A stretch of DNA of 44,273 bases from NCBI GenBank assembly GCA_017534595.1, contig JAFXVY010000071.1, positions 1-44,273 of the forward strand, given 5' to 3'. Positions 28,982-37,512 of this stretch are shown piece after piece; within the stretch, counting starts at the first letter, position 1; each line of letters starts with the position of its first letter. This stretch comes from Ruminococcus sp. Lineage in GTDB: Bacteria; Bacillota; Clostridia; Oscillospirales; Ruminococcaceae. Position numbers and translations under genes: made by a program. The notes under the pieces were generated by a model that saw only the letters and a program-made list of their open reading frames with translations, made no database searches and was not told the origin of the DNA.

Positions 28982-31591
28982 ATGTCCGATGCAAAAGCTT
29001 TCGGTCTCGTTGACAGCGTAGAAGCTCTCGAGGCCAGGATCAAGGAAGTAAGAGAAGCCCAGAAAAAGTTTGCGTCCTACTCACAGGAGCAGGTGGACAG
29101 GATCTTCAAGGCCGCCGCCGTTGCTGCCAATATGGCAAGGATACCCCTCGCAAAGCTTGCCGTAGAGGAAACGGGTATGGGCGTCGTTGAGGATAAGGTC
29201 ATCAAGAACAACTTTGCCGCCGAGTATATCTACAACGCTTACAGAGATACCCGGACCTGCGGCATCATCGAGGAAGACAAGGTCTTCGGCACCAAGAAGG
29301 TACTGGAGCCCATCGGCGTGGTCGCGGCGGTAATACCCACCACCAACCCGACCTCCACTGCCATTTTCAAGACCATGCTCTGCCTCAAGACCAGAAACGG
29401 CATCATAATCAGCCCGCACCCCCGTGCAAAGAAGAGCACCATCGAAGCCGCAAGGATCGTTTATGAGGCGGCTGTAAAGGCGGGCGCACCCGAGAACATC
29501 ATCGGCTGGATAGATGTTCCCTCCCTCGAGATGACCAATCTCGTAATGAAGGAAGCGGATATCATCCTCGCTACCGGCGGCCCCGGAATGGTAAAGAGCG
29601 CATATTCCAGCGGCAAGCCCGCTATCGGCGTGGGTGCCGGAAACACCCCCGCGGTTATAGATGCCAGCGCGGATATCAAGCTGGCGGTCAACTCGATCAT
29701 CCACTCCAAGACCTTCGACAACGGCATGATCTGCGCTTCGGAGCAGAGCGTTATCATCGAAGAGAGCATCTACGACGAAGCCAAGGCGGAGTTCATCGCC
29801 CGCGGCTGCCATGTCTGCACTCCCGAGGAATGCGACAAGGTAAGGCATACCATAATCATCAACGGCGCACTCAACGCGAAGATCGTCGGGCAGAGCGCAT
29901 ACAAGATCGCACAGCTCGCCGGCTTCGAGGTACCCGAGAGGACAAAGATACTCATCGGCGAGGTCGAGAGAGTCGATATGGACGAGGAATTCGCCCACGA
30001 AAAGCTCTCCCCTGTTCTGGCTATGTACAAGGCCAAGGACTTTGACGACGCCATGGACAAGGCCGACAGGCTCGTTCAGGACGGCGGCTTCGGTCACACC
30101 TCCTCCCTCTATGTTGACACTGTCGCCGGGGCGGATAAGATAAACCGCTTTGCCGAGCGCATGAAGACCTGCCGCATACTTGTCAACACACCCTCCTCTC
30201 ACGGAGGCATCGGAGACCTTTACAACTTCAAGCTCACTCCTTCCCTCACGCTGGGCTGCGGCTCCTGGGGCGGCAACTCGGTATCCGAGAACGTGGGAGT
30301 CAAGCATCTGCTGAATGTAAAGACCGTTGCCGAGAGGAGAGAGAATATGCTTTGGTTCAGAGCACCGCAAAAGGTATACTTCAAGAAGGGCTGTCTGCCC
30401 GTTGCGCTCGACGAGCTCAAAAACGTGCTCGGCAAGAAGCGCGCATTCATCGTTACCGACAGCTTCCTGTTCAAGAACGGCTTTACCAAGCCGATAACCG
30501 ATAAGCTCGACGAGCTGGGTATCGTTTACCAGACCTTCTCCGACGTTGAGCCCGACCCGACTCTTGCCTGCGCTGTTGAGGGCGCGAAGTTCATCAGAGA
30601 GTTCGAGCCGGATGTGATAATCGCCATGGGCGGCGGCTCCGCTATGGACGCCGCAAAGATAATGTGGGTGCTCTACGAGCATCCAGAGGCCGACTTTATG
30701 GATATGGCCATGCGCTTCATCGACATCAGAAAGAGAGTGTATACCTTCCCGAAGATGGGCGAAAAGGCGTATTTCGTCTGCGTGCCGACTTCGTCGGGCA
30801 CAGGCTCGGAGGTAACGCCCTTCGCTGTTATCACCGATGAGAAGACCGGTCACAAGTATCCTCTCGCCGACTACGAGCTCATGCCCAACATGGCTATCGT
30901 TGACGCCGACCTTATGATGTCCGCTCCCAAGGGTCTGACCGCTGCTTCGGGTCTCGACTGCATGGTACACGACCTCGAGGCGCTGGCTTCGGTAATGGCT
31001 ACCGATTTCACCGACGGCATCGCGCTGCAGTCCCTCAAGCAGACCTTTGATAACCTGCCCGAATGCGTAGCTAACGGACAGACAGCGTACAGAGCCCGCG
31101 AGAACATGGCTCACGCCGCAACTATGGCGGGTATGGCGTTCGCTAACGCATTCCTCGGCATAGGTCACTCGCTGGCGCACAAGCTGGGCGCATATCATCA
31201 CCTGCCTCACGGCATCTGCTGCGCACTGGTCATCACCGAGGTAATGAAGTTCAACGCGGAGGCTGCTCCGACCAAGATGGGCACCTTCCCGCAGTACGAG
31301 TACCCCAACGCGCTTGCGAAGTATGCGCAGGTAGCACGTTATCTCGGGCTTTACGGCAAGGACGACGAGGAGTGCTTCAAGCTGCTCTGCGACAAGGTAG
31401 AGGAGCTCAAGGAGACAGTCGGCTGCAAGAAGACCATAGCCGAGTACGGCATCAGCGAGGAGGACTTCCTTGCAACGCTCGACAAGATGAGCGAGGATGC
31501 CTTCGACGATCAGTGTACGGGAGCCAACCCGCGCTATCCGCTGATAAGCGAGCTGAAGGAGATCTACAGGAAGTGCTATTACGGGGCATGA
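28982..31591 (+). CDS. adhE: bifunctional acetaldehyde-CoA/alcohol dehydrogenase
   Basis: AdhE (869 aa) reduces acetyl-CoA to acetaldehyde and then ethanol with two NADH, the main redox sink of ethanol-forming anaerobes. The N-terminal aldehyde dehydrogenase half has the catalytic Cys in NGMICASEQS (about residue 246); the C-terminal iron-dependent alcohol dehydrogenase half has AMGGGSAMDAAK, the metal-site segment HSLAHKLGAYHHLPHG, and SSGTGSEVTPFAV. Start ATG, 7 nt after GGAGG. Monocistronic, with a consensus promoter and a terminator at 31615. Protein of this type forms spirosome filaments in other bacteria. Confidence 0.97.
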   Translation: MSDAKAFGLVDSVEALEARIKEVREAQKKFASYSQEQVDRIFKAAAVAANMARIPLAKLAVEETGMGVVEDKVIKNNFAAEYIYNAYRDTRTCGIIEEDKVFGTKKVLEPIGVVAAVIPTTNPTSTAIFKTMLCLKTRNGIIISPHPRAKKSTIEAARIVYEAAVKAGAPENIIGWIDVPSLEMTNLVMKEADIILATGGPGMVKSAYSSGKPAIGVGAGNTPAVIDASADIKLAVNSIIHSKTFDNGMICASEQSVIIEESIYDEAKAEFIARGCHVCTPEECDKVRHTIIINGALNAKIVGQSAYKIAQLAGFEVPERTKILIGEVERVDMDEEFAHEKLSPVLAMYKAKDFDDAMDKADRLVQDGGFGHTSSLYVDTVAGADKINRFAERMKTCRILVNTPSSHGGIGDLYNFKLTPSLTLGCGSWGGNSVSENVGVKHLLNVKTVAERRENMLWFRAPQKVYFKKGCLPVALDELKNVLGKKRAFIVTDSFLFKNGFTKPITDKLDELGIVYQTFSDVEPDPTLACAVEGAKFIREFEPDVIIAMGGGSAMDAAKIMWVLYEHPEADFMDMAMRFIDIRKRVYTFPKMGEKAYFVCVPTSSGTGSEVTPFAVITDEKTGHKYPLADYELMPNMAIVDADLMMSAPKGLTAASGLDCMVHDLEALASVMATDFTDGIALQSLKQTFDNLPECVANGQTAYRARENMAHAATMAGMAFANAFLGIGHSLAHKLGAYHHLPHGICCALVITEVMKFNAEAAPTKMGTFPQYEYPNALAKYAQVARYLGLYGKDDEECFKLLCDKVEELKETVGCKKTIAEYGISEEDFLATLDKMSEDAFDDQCTGANPRYPLISELKEIYRKCYYGA

Positions 31592-31614
31592 GCTCCGGCC
31601 TTATGAACACAAAG

Positions 31615-31649
31615 GCGCCGTACCCGGCAAACGGGTGCGGCGTTTTTTT
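31615..31649 (+). terminator. terminator after adhE
   Basis: GCGCCGTACCCG-GCAA-ACGGGTGCGGCG hairpin followed by TTTTTTT, 25 nt after the stop codon. Confidence 0.9.
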
Positions 31650-31739
31650 CGGATATTTTCTTAAAAAGTGCGACCTGACAGTTTGTTTTCGCGTGTATAT
31701 AGGTGAAGCGCTTCTGATAATGAGAAAGGAGAAAGAGCT

Positions 31740-32297
31740 GTGACAGACAGTGAGCTGATCGGGCTGTATAATGCCCGGGACGAGAGTGCAGTCTCGGAAA
31801 CAAAAAGAAAATACGGCAGCTACTGTATGACCGTGGCTCAGAACATCCTGCGCAGCAGCGAGGATGCGGAGGAATGTCTCAGCGACGCTCTGCTCGCAGC
31901 CTGGAAGAGCATACCTCCCGCGCAGCCGGAAAATATGCAGACCTTTCTCGGCAAGCTGACCCGCAACGCCGCACTCAGCCGCTGGCGCAAGCTCCACACC
32001 GGAAAGCGCGGGTCGGGGCGCATAGAGCTGCTGCTCGAGGAGCTATCCGACGCTGCGGCAAGCGACGACGCTCTTGACAGGCTCGAGGATGTCATGGCGC
32101 TCCGTGAGACGTTCAACCGCTTTCTCGGGTCGCTCAAAAAGGAACATCGGATCATCTTCCTGCGAAGATACTGGTATATGCAGGATGTGGCGGAGATAGC
32201 CTCCGCGCTTGGGCTCAGCGAAAGCAAGGTGAAGACGGTGCTTCACCGCACACGGAAAAAACTGAAAAAAGCACTTGAAAGCGAGGGATCAATATGA
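31740..32297 (+). CDS. ECF-type RNA polymerase sigma factor
   Basis: A 185-residue sigma-70-family factor with only regions 2 and 4. Region 2 (about 15-80) includes ILRSSEDAEECLSDALLAAW and TFLGKLTRNAALSRWRK; region 4 (about 120-180) includes FLRRYWYMQDVAEIASALGL and SESKVKTVLHRTRKKLKKAL, a helix-turn-helix. The start is GTG after AAAGGAG. The next gene overlaps by 4 nt and encodes a membrane protein, the usual sigma/anti-sigma layout. The target regulon cannot be inferred. Confidence 0.92.
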   Translation: MTDSELIGLYNARDESAVSETKRKYGSYCMTVAQNILRSSEDAEECLSDALLAAWKSIPPAQPENMQTFLGKLTRNAALSRWRKLHTGKRGSGRIELLLEELSDAAASDDALDRLEDVMALRETFNRFLGSLKKEHRIIFLRRYWYMQDVAEIASALGLSESKVKTVLHRTRKKLKKALESEGSI

Positions 32298-33253
32298 ACG
32301 ACAAAATGCTTGATATTATAGGTCTTGCAGATGAAAAGTATCTGCTCGAAGCCGAAGCCCAGCCCGCAAGAAGGATAAAGCACACCCGCAGGTTTTCGGC
32401 GGGGATGATAGCTGCGGCAGCTGCCATAGGGCTTATGACCGTGACTGCGGGGGCTGTGGCTATCAATTCAATGTTCAATAAAGAGGAAGTCAACCGTTTC
32501 TACAACAACAGTCAGACTGCCGAACAGATCGAGAGTCACGGCTATGCAGACGGGCGCTCGGTGGAGAACGGACACTTCCGCGTTACCATTCAAAGCTTTG
32601 TTTCAGACGATTACAGAGGACAGCTCGTGCTTACCACAGAAGCTCTTGACAGTCAGGGTGAGCAATATATGAAAGATCTGAACGGAGAGTTTTCGTTTGA
32701 TCTTATTTATACCGATACAGGAGAAGCAGCTCTTGAAGGAGCTGATGCTATGGGCACGGAGGAATATTCCGCCGGTAAACCGATGACACATGAATGTGAC
32801 CTTGAATATCAGATCGGAAAGCAGTACAGCATAGACAGATCAAGACCGCTGGCTGTAAAGGTCGTCTGCACTCTGCCTACCGAAAAGACTGAAAAGGTAC
32901 TGGAGAAATATCAGGATAATGCCCTGTTTGAGGGGCTCAGCTTTGACATCACGCCGTCCGATTATTTCAAGAGCAAAATGCTGTACTCCGCAGACGGCAA
33001 AGAGCTTTACGTTTCCGAGATAACCGTTATGGCTATGGGCGATCAGGATGAAGAAGATATGTCTGACAGATACTTTGAGATCAAGTACAGGGACGGCACT
33101 GTTCGTTCATGCTGGGGACTGCGGACCCACGGCGGTCCCTATTACAACAGTGACAGCGAAAAGTACATCGGCTGGTACTGGGCTGTCAGGGAACTGCTTG
33201 ATGTTGACAGCATCGAAAGCATCACCTTTAATGGTGTAGAATACAACGGATAA
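32294..33253 (+). CDS. putative membrane anti-sigma/sensor protein
   Basis: A 319-residue protein translationally coupled to the ECF sigma gene (ATGA overlap). A cytoplasmic N-terminus (about 1-32, MNDKMLDIIGLADEKYLLEA) could bind the sigma factor; one membrane segment (about 34-58, AGMIAAAAAIGLMTVTAGAVAI) is followed by a 260-residue extracytoplasmic domain with a DUF4179-like look (QSFVSDDYRGQLVLTTEAL). Anti-sigma function is inferred from position and topology; no zinc-binding HXXXCXXC motif is present. Confidence 0.7.
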   Translation: MNDKMLDIIGLADEKYLLEAEAQPARRIKHTRRFSAGMIAAAAAIGLMTVTAGAVAINSMFNKEEVNRFYNNSQTAEQIESHGYADGRSVENGHFRVTIQSFVSDDYRGQLVLTTEALDSQGEQYMKDLNGEFSFDLIYTDTGEAALEGADAMGTEEYSAGKPMTHECDLEYQIGKQYSIDRSRPLAVKVVCTLPTEKTEKVLEKYQDNALFEGLSFDITPSDYFKSKMLYSADGKELYVSEITVMAMGDQDEEDMSDRYFEIKYRDGTVRSCWGLRTHGGPYYNSDSEKYIGWYWAVRELLDVDSIESITFNGVEYNG

Positions 33254-33259
33254 AACCAA

Positions 33260-33289
33260 AAAAGCTGTCCAATTTCTTGGACAGCTTTT
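33260..33289. terminator. bidirectional terminator
   Basis: AAAGCTGTCCAA-TTTC-TTGGACAGCTTTT with T-rich tails on both strands. It serves the anti-sigma gene (plus) and pckG (minus). Confidence 0.9.
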
Positions 33290-33306
33290 ATTTGTTTCGG
33301 AAGTGA

Positions 33307-35112
33307 TTACTTCTCCAGTCTCTCCTCGATCATATCGAGCTCCTTGTACAGAGCCTCGGGGATACGGCCGCCCTTGGCAGCGATGTCCTCATCGTAGTAA
33401 CGGCGCATCTCCTTGATCTCAGCCTTCCAAAGATCCTTGTCAACTGCAAGCAGTTCCTTCATCCTGTCGAGAGATACCTCGTCCTCGATGCCCTCGCGGT
33501 TGATATCCTCAGGCTTGGGCAGATAGCCGATAGCAGTCTCAACTGCATCAACGGAGCCCTCGCAGCGCTTGATGATCCAGTCAAGAACTCTCATGTTGTC
33601 GCCGAAGCCGGGCCACATGAAGTTGCCCTCGGAGTCCTTCTTGAACCAGTTAACGTTGAAGATCTTGGGAGCCTTGTCGCCGAGCTTCTCGCCCATCTCG
33701 AGCCAGTGAGCCCAGTAGTCGCCTACGTTGTAGCCGATGAAAGGCTTCATAGCCATAGGATCGTGACGCAGTACGCCTACCGCACCGGTAGCAGCAGCGG
33801 TGGTCTCGGAGGAAACTGCCGAGCCTACATAAGTACCGTGTACCCAGTCAAAGGACTGATATACCAGCGGAGTGGTCTTCTCACGTCTGCCGCCGAAGAT
33901 CATAGCCATTACGGGAACGCCCTCGGGGTTGTTGAACTCAGGCGATACGCAGGGGCAGTTCTCTGCGGGAGCGGTAAATCTCGAGTTGGGGTGAGCCAGC
34001 TTCTCGCCGCCGGCAACATACTCGGGGCCGTTCACATGAGCGCCCTTCCACTCCTCAGCGTTGACGGGAGGATTCTTGTCGAGACCTTCCCACCAGGGAG
34101 TCATATTGTCGAGGTTGATAGCAACGTTTGTGAAAATAGCGTTCTTCTTGGTGGAAGCAAGAGCGTTGAAGTTGCTCTTTGCATTGGTTCCGGGAGCAAC
34201 GCCGAAGAAGCCGTTCTCGGGGTTGATGGCATAGAGTCTGCCGTCAGGACCGGGCTTCATCCAGGCGATATCGTCGCCGACTGTCCAAACCTTGTAGCCC
34301 TGCTCGGTGTAGAACTTGGGCGGGATGAGCATTGCAAGGTTGGTCTTGCCGCAGGCAGAGGGGAATGCAGCGGTGATGTACTTAACTTCGCCGTCGGGCT
34401 TCTCAACGCCGAGGATGAGCATATGCTCGGCCATCCAGCCCTCGTTCTTGCCCTGGAAGGAAGCGATACGCAGAGCGAAGCACTTCTTGCCCAGCAGAAC
34501 GTTTCCGCCGTAAGCGGAGTTGATGGAGCAGATCCAGTTTCTCTCGGGGAACTGAACGATATATCTCTTCTCGGGGTCAACGTCAGCCTTGGAGTGGAGA
34601 CCTCTTACGAAATCGTCGGAGGTATCGCCGAGGTTCTCGAAGGCCTTGGTGCCCATACGGGTCATGATATCCATATTGAGAACAACATAGATAGAGTCGG
34701 TCAGCTCTACGCCCACCTTAGCAAGGGGCGAACCGATGGGACCCATGGAATAGGGGATAACATACATTGTTCTGCCCTTCATAACGCCGTCGTACATCGG
34801 CTCGAGCATATTCCACATCTCATCGGGATCCATCCAGTTGTTTGTCGGGCCTGCATCCTCCTTGGTCTTGGTGCAGATGAACGTTCTGTCCTCAACACGT
34901 GCAACGTCGTTGGGCTTTGTCCTGTGATAGAGACAGCCGGGATACTCGTCCTGATTCATCAGTACCATTTCACCGGTGGACAGCGCCTCGTCGCGCAGCG
35001 ACTGGAGCTGCTCGTCGGAGCCGTCGATCCAAACCACGCTGTCGGGCTTGGTAAGAGCGATCATTTCATCGACCCATTTATTAACGTTAGGGTTCTTGGT
35101 CAAGCTTGCCAT
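33307..35112 (-). CDS. pckG: phosphoenolpyruvate carboxykinase (GTP type)
   Basis: GTP-dependent PEP carboxykinase (601 aa) interconverts oxaloacetate and PEP. The kinase/P-loop segment AAFPSACGKTNLAMLIPP (about 255-272) and the GTP-class MIFGGRREKTTPLVYQSF and MKPFIGYNVGDYWAHWLEMG place it with the GTP rather than ATP enzymes. In rumen-type Ruminococcus it is expected to run in the carboxylating direction for succinate or C4 precursors as well as gluconeogenesis. The ATG at 35112 follows AGGAG by 9 nt. Monocistronic with a consensus promoter. Confidence 0.96.
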   Translation of the reverse strand: MASLTKNPNVNKWVDEMIALTKPDSVVWIDGSDEQLQSLRDEALSTGEMVLMNQDEYPGCLYHRTKPNDVARVEDRTFICTKTKEDAGPTNNWMDPDEMWNMLEPMYDGVMKGRTMYVIPYSMGPIGSPLAKVGVELTDSIYVVLNMDIMTRMGTKAFENLGDTSDDFVRGLHSKADVDPEKRYIVQFPERNWICSINSAYGGNVLLGKKCFALRIASFQGKNEGWMAEHMLILGVEKPDGEVKYITAAFPSACGKTNLAMLIPPKFYTEQGYKVWTVGDDIAWMKPGPDGRLYAINPENGFFGVAPGTNAKSNFNALASTKKNAIFTNVAINLDNMTPWWEGLDKNPPVNAEEWKGAHVNGPEYVAGGEKLAHPNSRFTAPAENCPCVSPEFNNPEGVPVMAMIFGGRREKTTPLVYQSFDWVHGTYVGSAVSSETTAAATGAVGVLRHDPMAMKPFIGYNVGDYWAHWLEMGEKLGDKAPKIFNVNWFKKDSEGNFMWPGFGDNMRVLDWIIKRCEGSVDAVETAIGYLPKPEDINREGIEDEVSLDRMKELLAVDKDLWKAEIKEMRRYYDEDIAAKGGRIPEALYKELDMIEERLEK

Positions 35113-35166
35113 AAAAAAATCTCCTCTCAAAATACTCTTGGAAAACTACAAATTTCCCTATTTTCT

Positions 35167-35195
35167 ATTATACCCGAAATCAGCAGTTTTGTCAA
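35167..35195 (-). promoter_or_regulatory. promoter of pckG
   Basis: Consensus TTGACA (35190-35195), 17 nt, TATAAT (35167-35172) on the minus strand. Confidence 0.9.
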
Positions 35196-35470
35196 CCTGA
35201 ATTTTGCAGGAGAACAGGAAATAAAATTCATACATCCGCGCAGATACGCGCTTTGGGGTGCGTTCGCTTATGCTTACCGTCAAAATCTGCGATTTGCACA
35301 AAAATCCCGCACACCCGGCGCGGCTTTGTGCATACTGACGGGAGCCCCCGCAGAGGGTCTCCGGCCACCCTTATACCGCTGTGGAAGGTGCACTATATCC
35401 CGGCATACACTGACTTTTTATACGTTGAAAACTCACAAAGCAGCACCCCTCAGCGCCCGGGATACCCGAT
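35196..35470. other. non-coding gap between pckG and the ECF S component
   Basis: About 275 nt with no supported gene. Reading it for thiamine, folate, preQ1 and flavin riboswitch cores gave nothing convincing, and the promoter at 35471-35499 lies downstream of it, so it is not in the S-component transcript. Confidence 0.4.
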
Positions 35471-35499
35471 TTGCAAAGCGGGGAAGTATGAGTTATAAT
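35471..35499 (+). promoter_or_regulatory. promoter of the ECF S component gene
   Basis: TTGCAA (35471-35476), 17 nt, TATAAT (35494-35499), leaving a leader of only about 45 nt, too short for most riboswitches. Confidence 0.75.
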
Positions 35500-35551
35500 G
35501 ACATCAACACAAGGGTAAGCATCGCCCGTAATGAAGGAAGGAGACTTTAAA

Positions 35552-36067
35552 ATGTCAGACTCTAAACTCAATCGCCGCCTCGCCCTCGCAGGGCTTTTCA
35601 CGGCGCTCATATTCATCTTCACGGCCTATGTACACATCCCGACAGGCCTCGGCTACACCCACGCCGGCGACGGCTTCATATTCCTTGCCGCCTCGCTGCT
35701 GCCGCTGCCCTACGCCATAGGCGCTGCGGCTATCGGTGCCGCCTCGGCAGACCTGCTCACCGGTATGGCGATCTGGGCTCCGGCGACTCTCGTCATCAAG
35801 TCGGTGACGGTGCTGTTCTTCGGACGCAATCCCGGCAGGGTACTGACCCGCAGACACTACATCGCACTGATCCCGGCGCTGCTCATAAACGTCTTCGGCT
35901 ACAGCTTCTATGAGGCCGCGGTCATGACCGGCGGCAGCCTCGGCGCGGCATTCACCGCAGCCATAGGTCAGGCGCCCTTCTACACGATCCAGACGCTGAT
36001 CGGCGCGGCGATATTCACCATGCTCGGCCGCTTCGCCGACGCAAGGCAGCTCGGGGTCAGGCTGTAA
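35552..36067 (+). CDS. ECF transporter S component (substrate unknown)
   Basis: A 171-residue integral membrane protein with about five or six helices, of the vitamin-type ECF transporter S-component fold. The segment VHIPTGLGYTHAGDGFIFLA and GAAAIGAASADLLTGMAIWA resemble the TIGR04002-type S components, which bind an unassigned small molecule (pyrimidine/thiamine-type compounds have been suggested for relatives). The ATG at 35552 follows AAGGAGA by 7 nt; an upstream ATG at 35531 lacks a site. No energising ATPases (EcfA/EcfT) lie in the window, as usual for group II ECF systems. Its end overlaps the convergent amidase gene by 11 bp. Confidence 0.75.
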   Translation: MSDSKLNRRLALAGLFTALIFIFTAYVHIPTGLGYTHAGDGFIFLAASLLPLPYAIGAAAIGAASADLLTGMAIWAPATLVIKSVTVLFFGRNPGRVLTRRHYIALIPALLINVFGYSFYEAAVMTGGSLGAAFTAAIGQAPFYTIQTLIGAAIFTMLGRFADARQLGVRL

Positions 36068-36785
36068 GAAAGGCTATCACCCCGTCGCAGAGGGTAAAGG
36101 CGACCTCCCGCTGATAGGAGGGCGTCTCGAGCAGAGCCGCCTCCTCGGGATTGGACAGGAACCCGCACTCCGCCATGACCGCCGGACACACGGCGTTATG
36201 TATCAGATAGAGCTCGCTGCCGACAGGCTTGGTCTCCCGCTCGTTATCGGGCCGGAGGCTGCGGCGGAAGCTCTCACGCAGCGACTCCGCCAGCCGTTCG
36301 CTCTCGGCGCTGCCCTCACGGTAGAACATCTGCGCACCGGAATACTTCGGATCGGTGAACTGATTCTGATGTATCGAAAGCGCCAGCACCGCCCCGCTTG
36401 AGTTTATCAGGCTGAGGCGGTTTTTCATATCCGAGAGTTTCTGGTCGGCGAGCCCCTGCACCCCCTCGTCGTGAACCGAGACATCGCTCTCGCGGGTGCA
36501 GCGGACATCGTAGCCGAGAAGGGTCAGGATGTCCCGGGTACTCTGCATGACCGAGAGATTTATCCCCTTTTCCGGCACACCGTTGACCGACACGCAGCCG
36601 CCGTCCGCACCGCCGTGCCCGGCATCGAGGACTATCACCGGCCTGTGCGCCGCAGCCCCGGCGGAGGTCTCGACGGCGTCCCTACCCTTCTTTGCAGCCT
36701 TATCCGTAAGCTCGGCGCCGAATACCGATGCCGCTATGACGGCGGCGGTACTGAGGCAGACAATTAGTTTTCTCCTGAGATCCAT
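36057..36785 (-). CDS. N-acetylmuramoyl-L-alanine amidase, CwlD-like
   Basis: A 242-residue zinc amidase (Amidase_3). An N-terminal signal/anchor (about 4-24) precedes the catalytic domain: LDAGHGGADGG (zinc His), EKGINLSV (zinc Glu), LSIHQNQFTDPKYSGAQMFY (zinc His) and the catalytic Glu in AVMAECGFLSN. The IHQN-F-D/P-YSGAQ-FY segment is typical of CwlD, the sporulation amidase that helps make cortex muramic delta-lactam. A sigma-E-like promoter upstream supports a sporulation role. The ATG at 36785 is 10 nt after AAAGGA. Confidence 0.85.
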   Translation of the reverse strand: MDLRRKLIVCLSTAAVIAASVFGAELTDKAAKKGRDAVETSAGAAAHRPVIVLDAGHGGADGGCVSVNGVPEKGINLSVMQSTRDILTLLGYDVRCTRESDVSVHDEGVQGLADQKLSDMKNRLSLINSSGAVLALSIHQNQFTDPKYSGAQMFYREGSAESERLAESLRESFRRSLRPDNERETKPVGSELYLIHNAVCPAVMAECGFLSNPEEAALLETPSYQREVAFTLCDGVIAFLTA

Positions 36786-36814
36786 AATGAGCAAGTCCTT
36801 TCGTTTTTTGTAAA

Positions 36815-36842
36815 AGGATATGCCCGAAGGAATGAAAATATG
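36815..36842 (-). promoter_or_regulatory. possible sigma-E promoter of the CwlD-like amidase
   Basis: On the minus strand CATATT (36837-36842), a 14-nt spacer and CATATCCT (36815-36822). The -35 is a full match to the sigma-E consensus; the -10 matches 5 of 8. Located about 30 nt before the start codon. Confidence 0.5.
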
Positions 36843-36847
36843 AACAC

Positions 36848-36883
36848 AAAGCCCGGTCTCGCACCAACGTGAGACCGGGCTTT
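36848..36883 (-). terminator. terminator of the ftsW/galK/trmB operon
   Basis: AAAGCCCGGTCTC / GAGACCGGGCTTT, a perfect 13-bp stem with a 10-nt loop, about 100 nt after the last gene. The T-run beyond it is poor (GTGTTCATATTTTC), but stem strength is high. Confidence 0.75.
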
Positions 36884-36984
36884 AAACATCCGCGAAGCGG
36901 ACACCTTAATTATTTATTATCTTCCGGCACGAACGATCCGTAAGTCAGGGCGCAGCATTTCCGCGCCCGCACGATACCGGAATA

Positions 36985-37512
36985 TCATTTGAACCTGTAC
37001 CACGTATCTTCGATAAGATTCTCGTCGAGATAACCGTCGGGGTAGTAGAAATCCGGCTGCCCGGTCGATTTCGGGGAGATGTAGAACAGACCCGAGTTAG
37101 TGTCGGTGTAGAACCTGACCTCATAGCCGTAGAGGGTAATTTTTTGGACACCAGCGTCTGCAAGCTTCTTGATCTCGCCGGCTATCGGCTTGCCCTCGAG
37201 CCTGTCCATAAGCGTCTCGACAGAGGCGTAGGAGCTCTTCTTGACGGTGTTCGTATCGGTATCCTTAACGTCGCCGATCTCGATAGTGTTCTCGCCGTCA
37301 ACGCCGAAATATTCGGCGCAGGCCTCGAATGCGGAGCGGTTGTCCTCGAGCAGAGAACGGATATGCTTGTCCGAATGCTTCCAGATCTCTATGATGAGCC
37401 CCACCGCAAAGGCAAGTATGAAAACTATTATCGCTATGTTCTTCGGGCGCAGGAATCTGCGATTTTTCCGGAAGTCAAATTCGGGTACGGGGGCTTTGAT
37501 CTCCTCGCTCAT
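36985..37512 (-). CDS. single-TM membrane protein of unknown function
   Basis: A 175-residue protein with a basic cytoplasmic N-terminus (FDFRKNRRFLRPKN), one membrane segment (IAIIVFILAFAVGLIIEIW, about 26-44) and an extracytoplasmic domain containing DAGVQKITLYGYEVRFYTDT and GLFYISPKSTGQPDFYYPDG. I do not recognise the family. Its start overlaps the trmB stop by 4 nt (ATGA), so it is translationally coupled; it ends the operon that begins with the SEDS gene. Confidence 0.72.
   Translation of the reverse strand: MSEEIKAPVPEFDFRKNRRFLRPKNIAIIVFILAFAVGLIIEIWKHSDKHIRSLLEDNRSAFEACAEYFGVDGENTIEIGDVKDTDTNTVKKSSYASVETLMDRLEGKPIAGEIKKLADAGVQKITLYGYEVRFYTDTNSGLFYISPKSTGQPDFYYPDGYLDENLIEDTWYRFK

Noticed and set aside
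29081-31210. Very long open frame on the minus strand opposite adhE
   Set aside because: It is the shadow of a GC-rich coding strand: no ribosome site, low-complexity composition and no recognisable domains, while adhE on the other strand is unambiguous.
33706-35550. Long plus-strand open frame opposite pckG
   Set aside because: Same reason: antisense shadow of a highly expressed gene with biased codons.
35196-35551. Riboswitch for the ECF S component
   Set aside because: No thiamine, folate, preQ1 or FMN core could be read, and the best promoter leaves only about 45 nt of leader.
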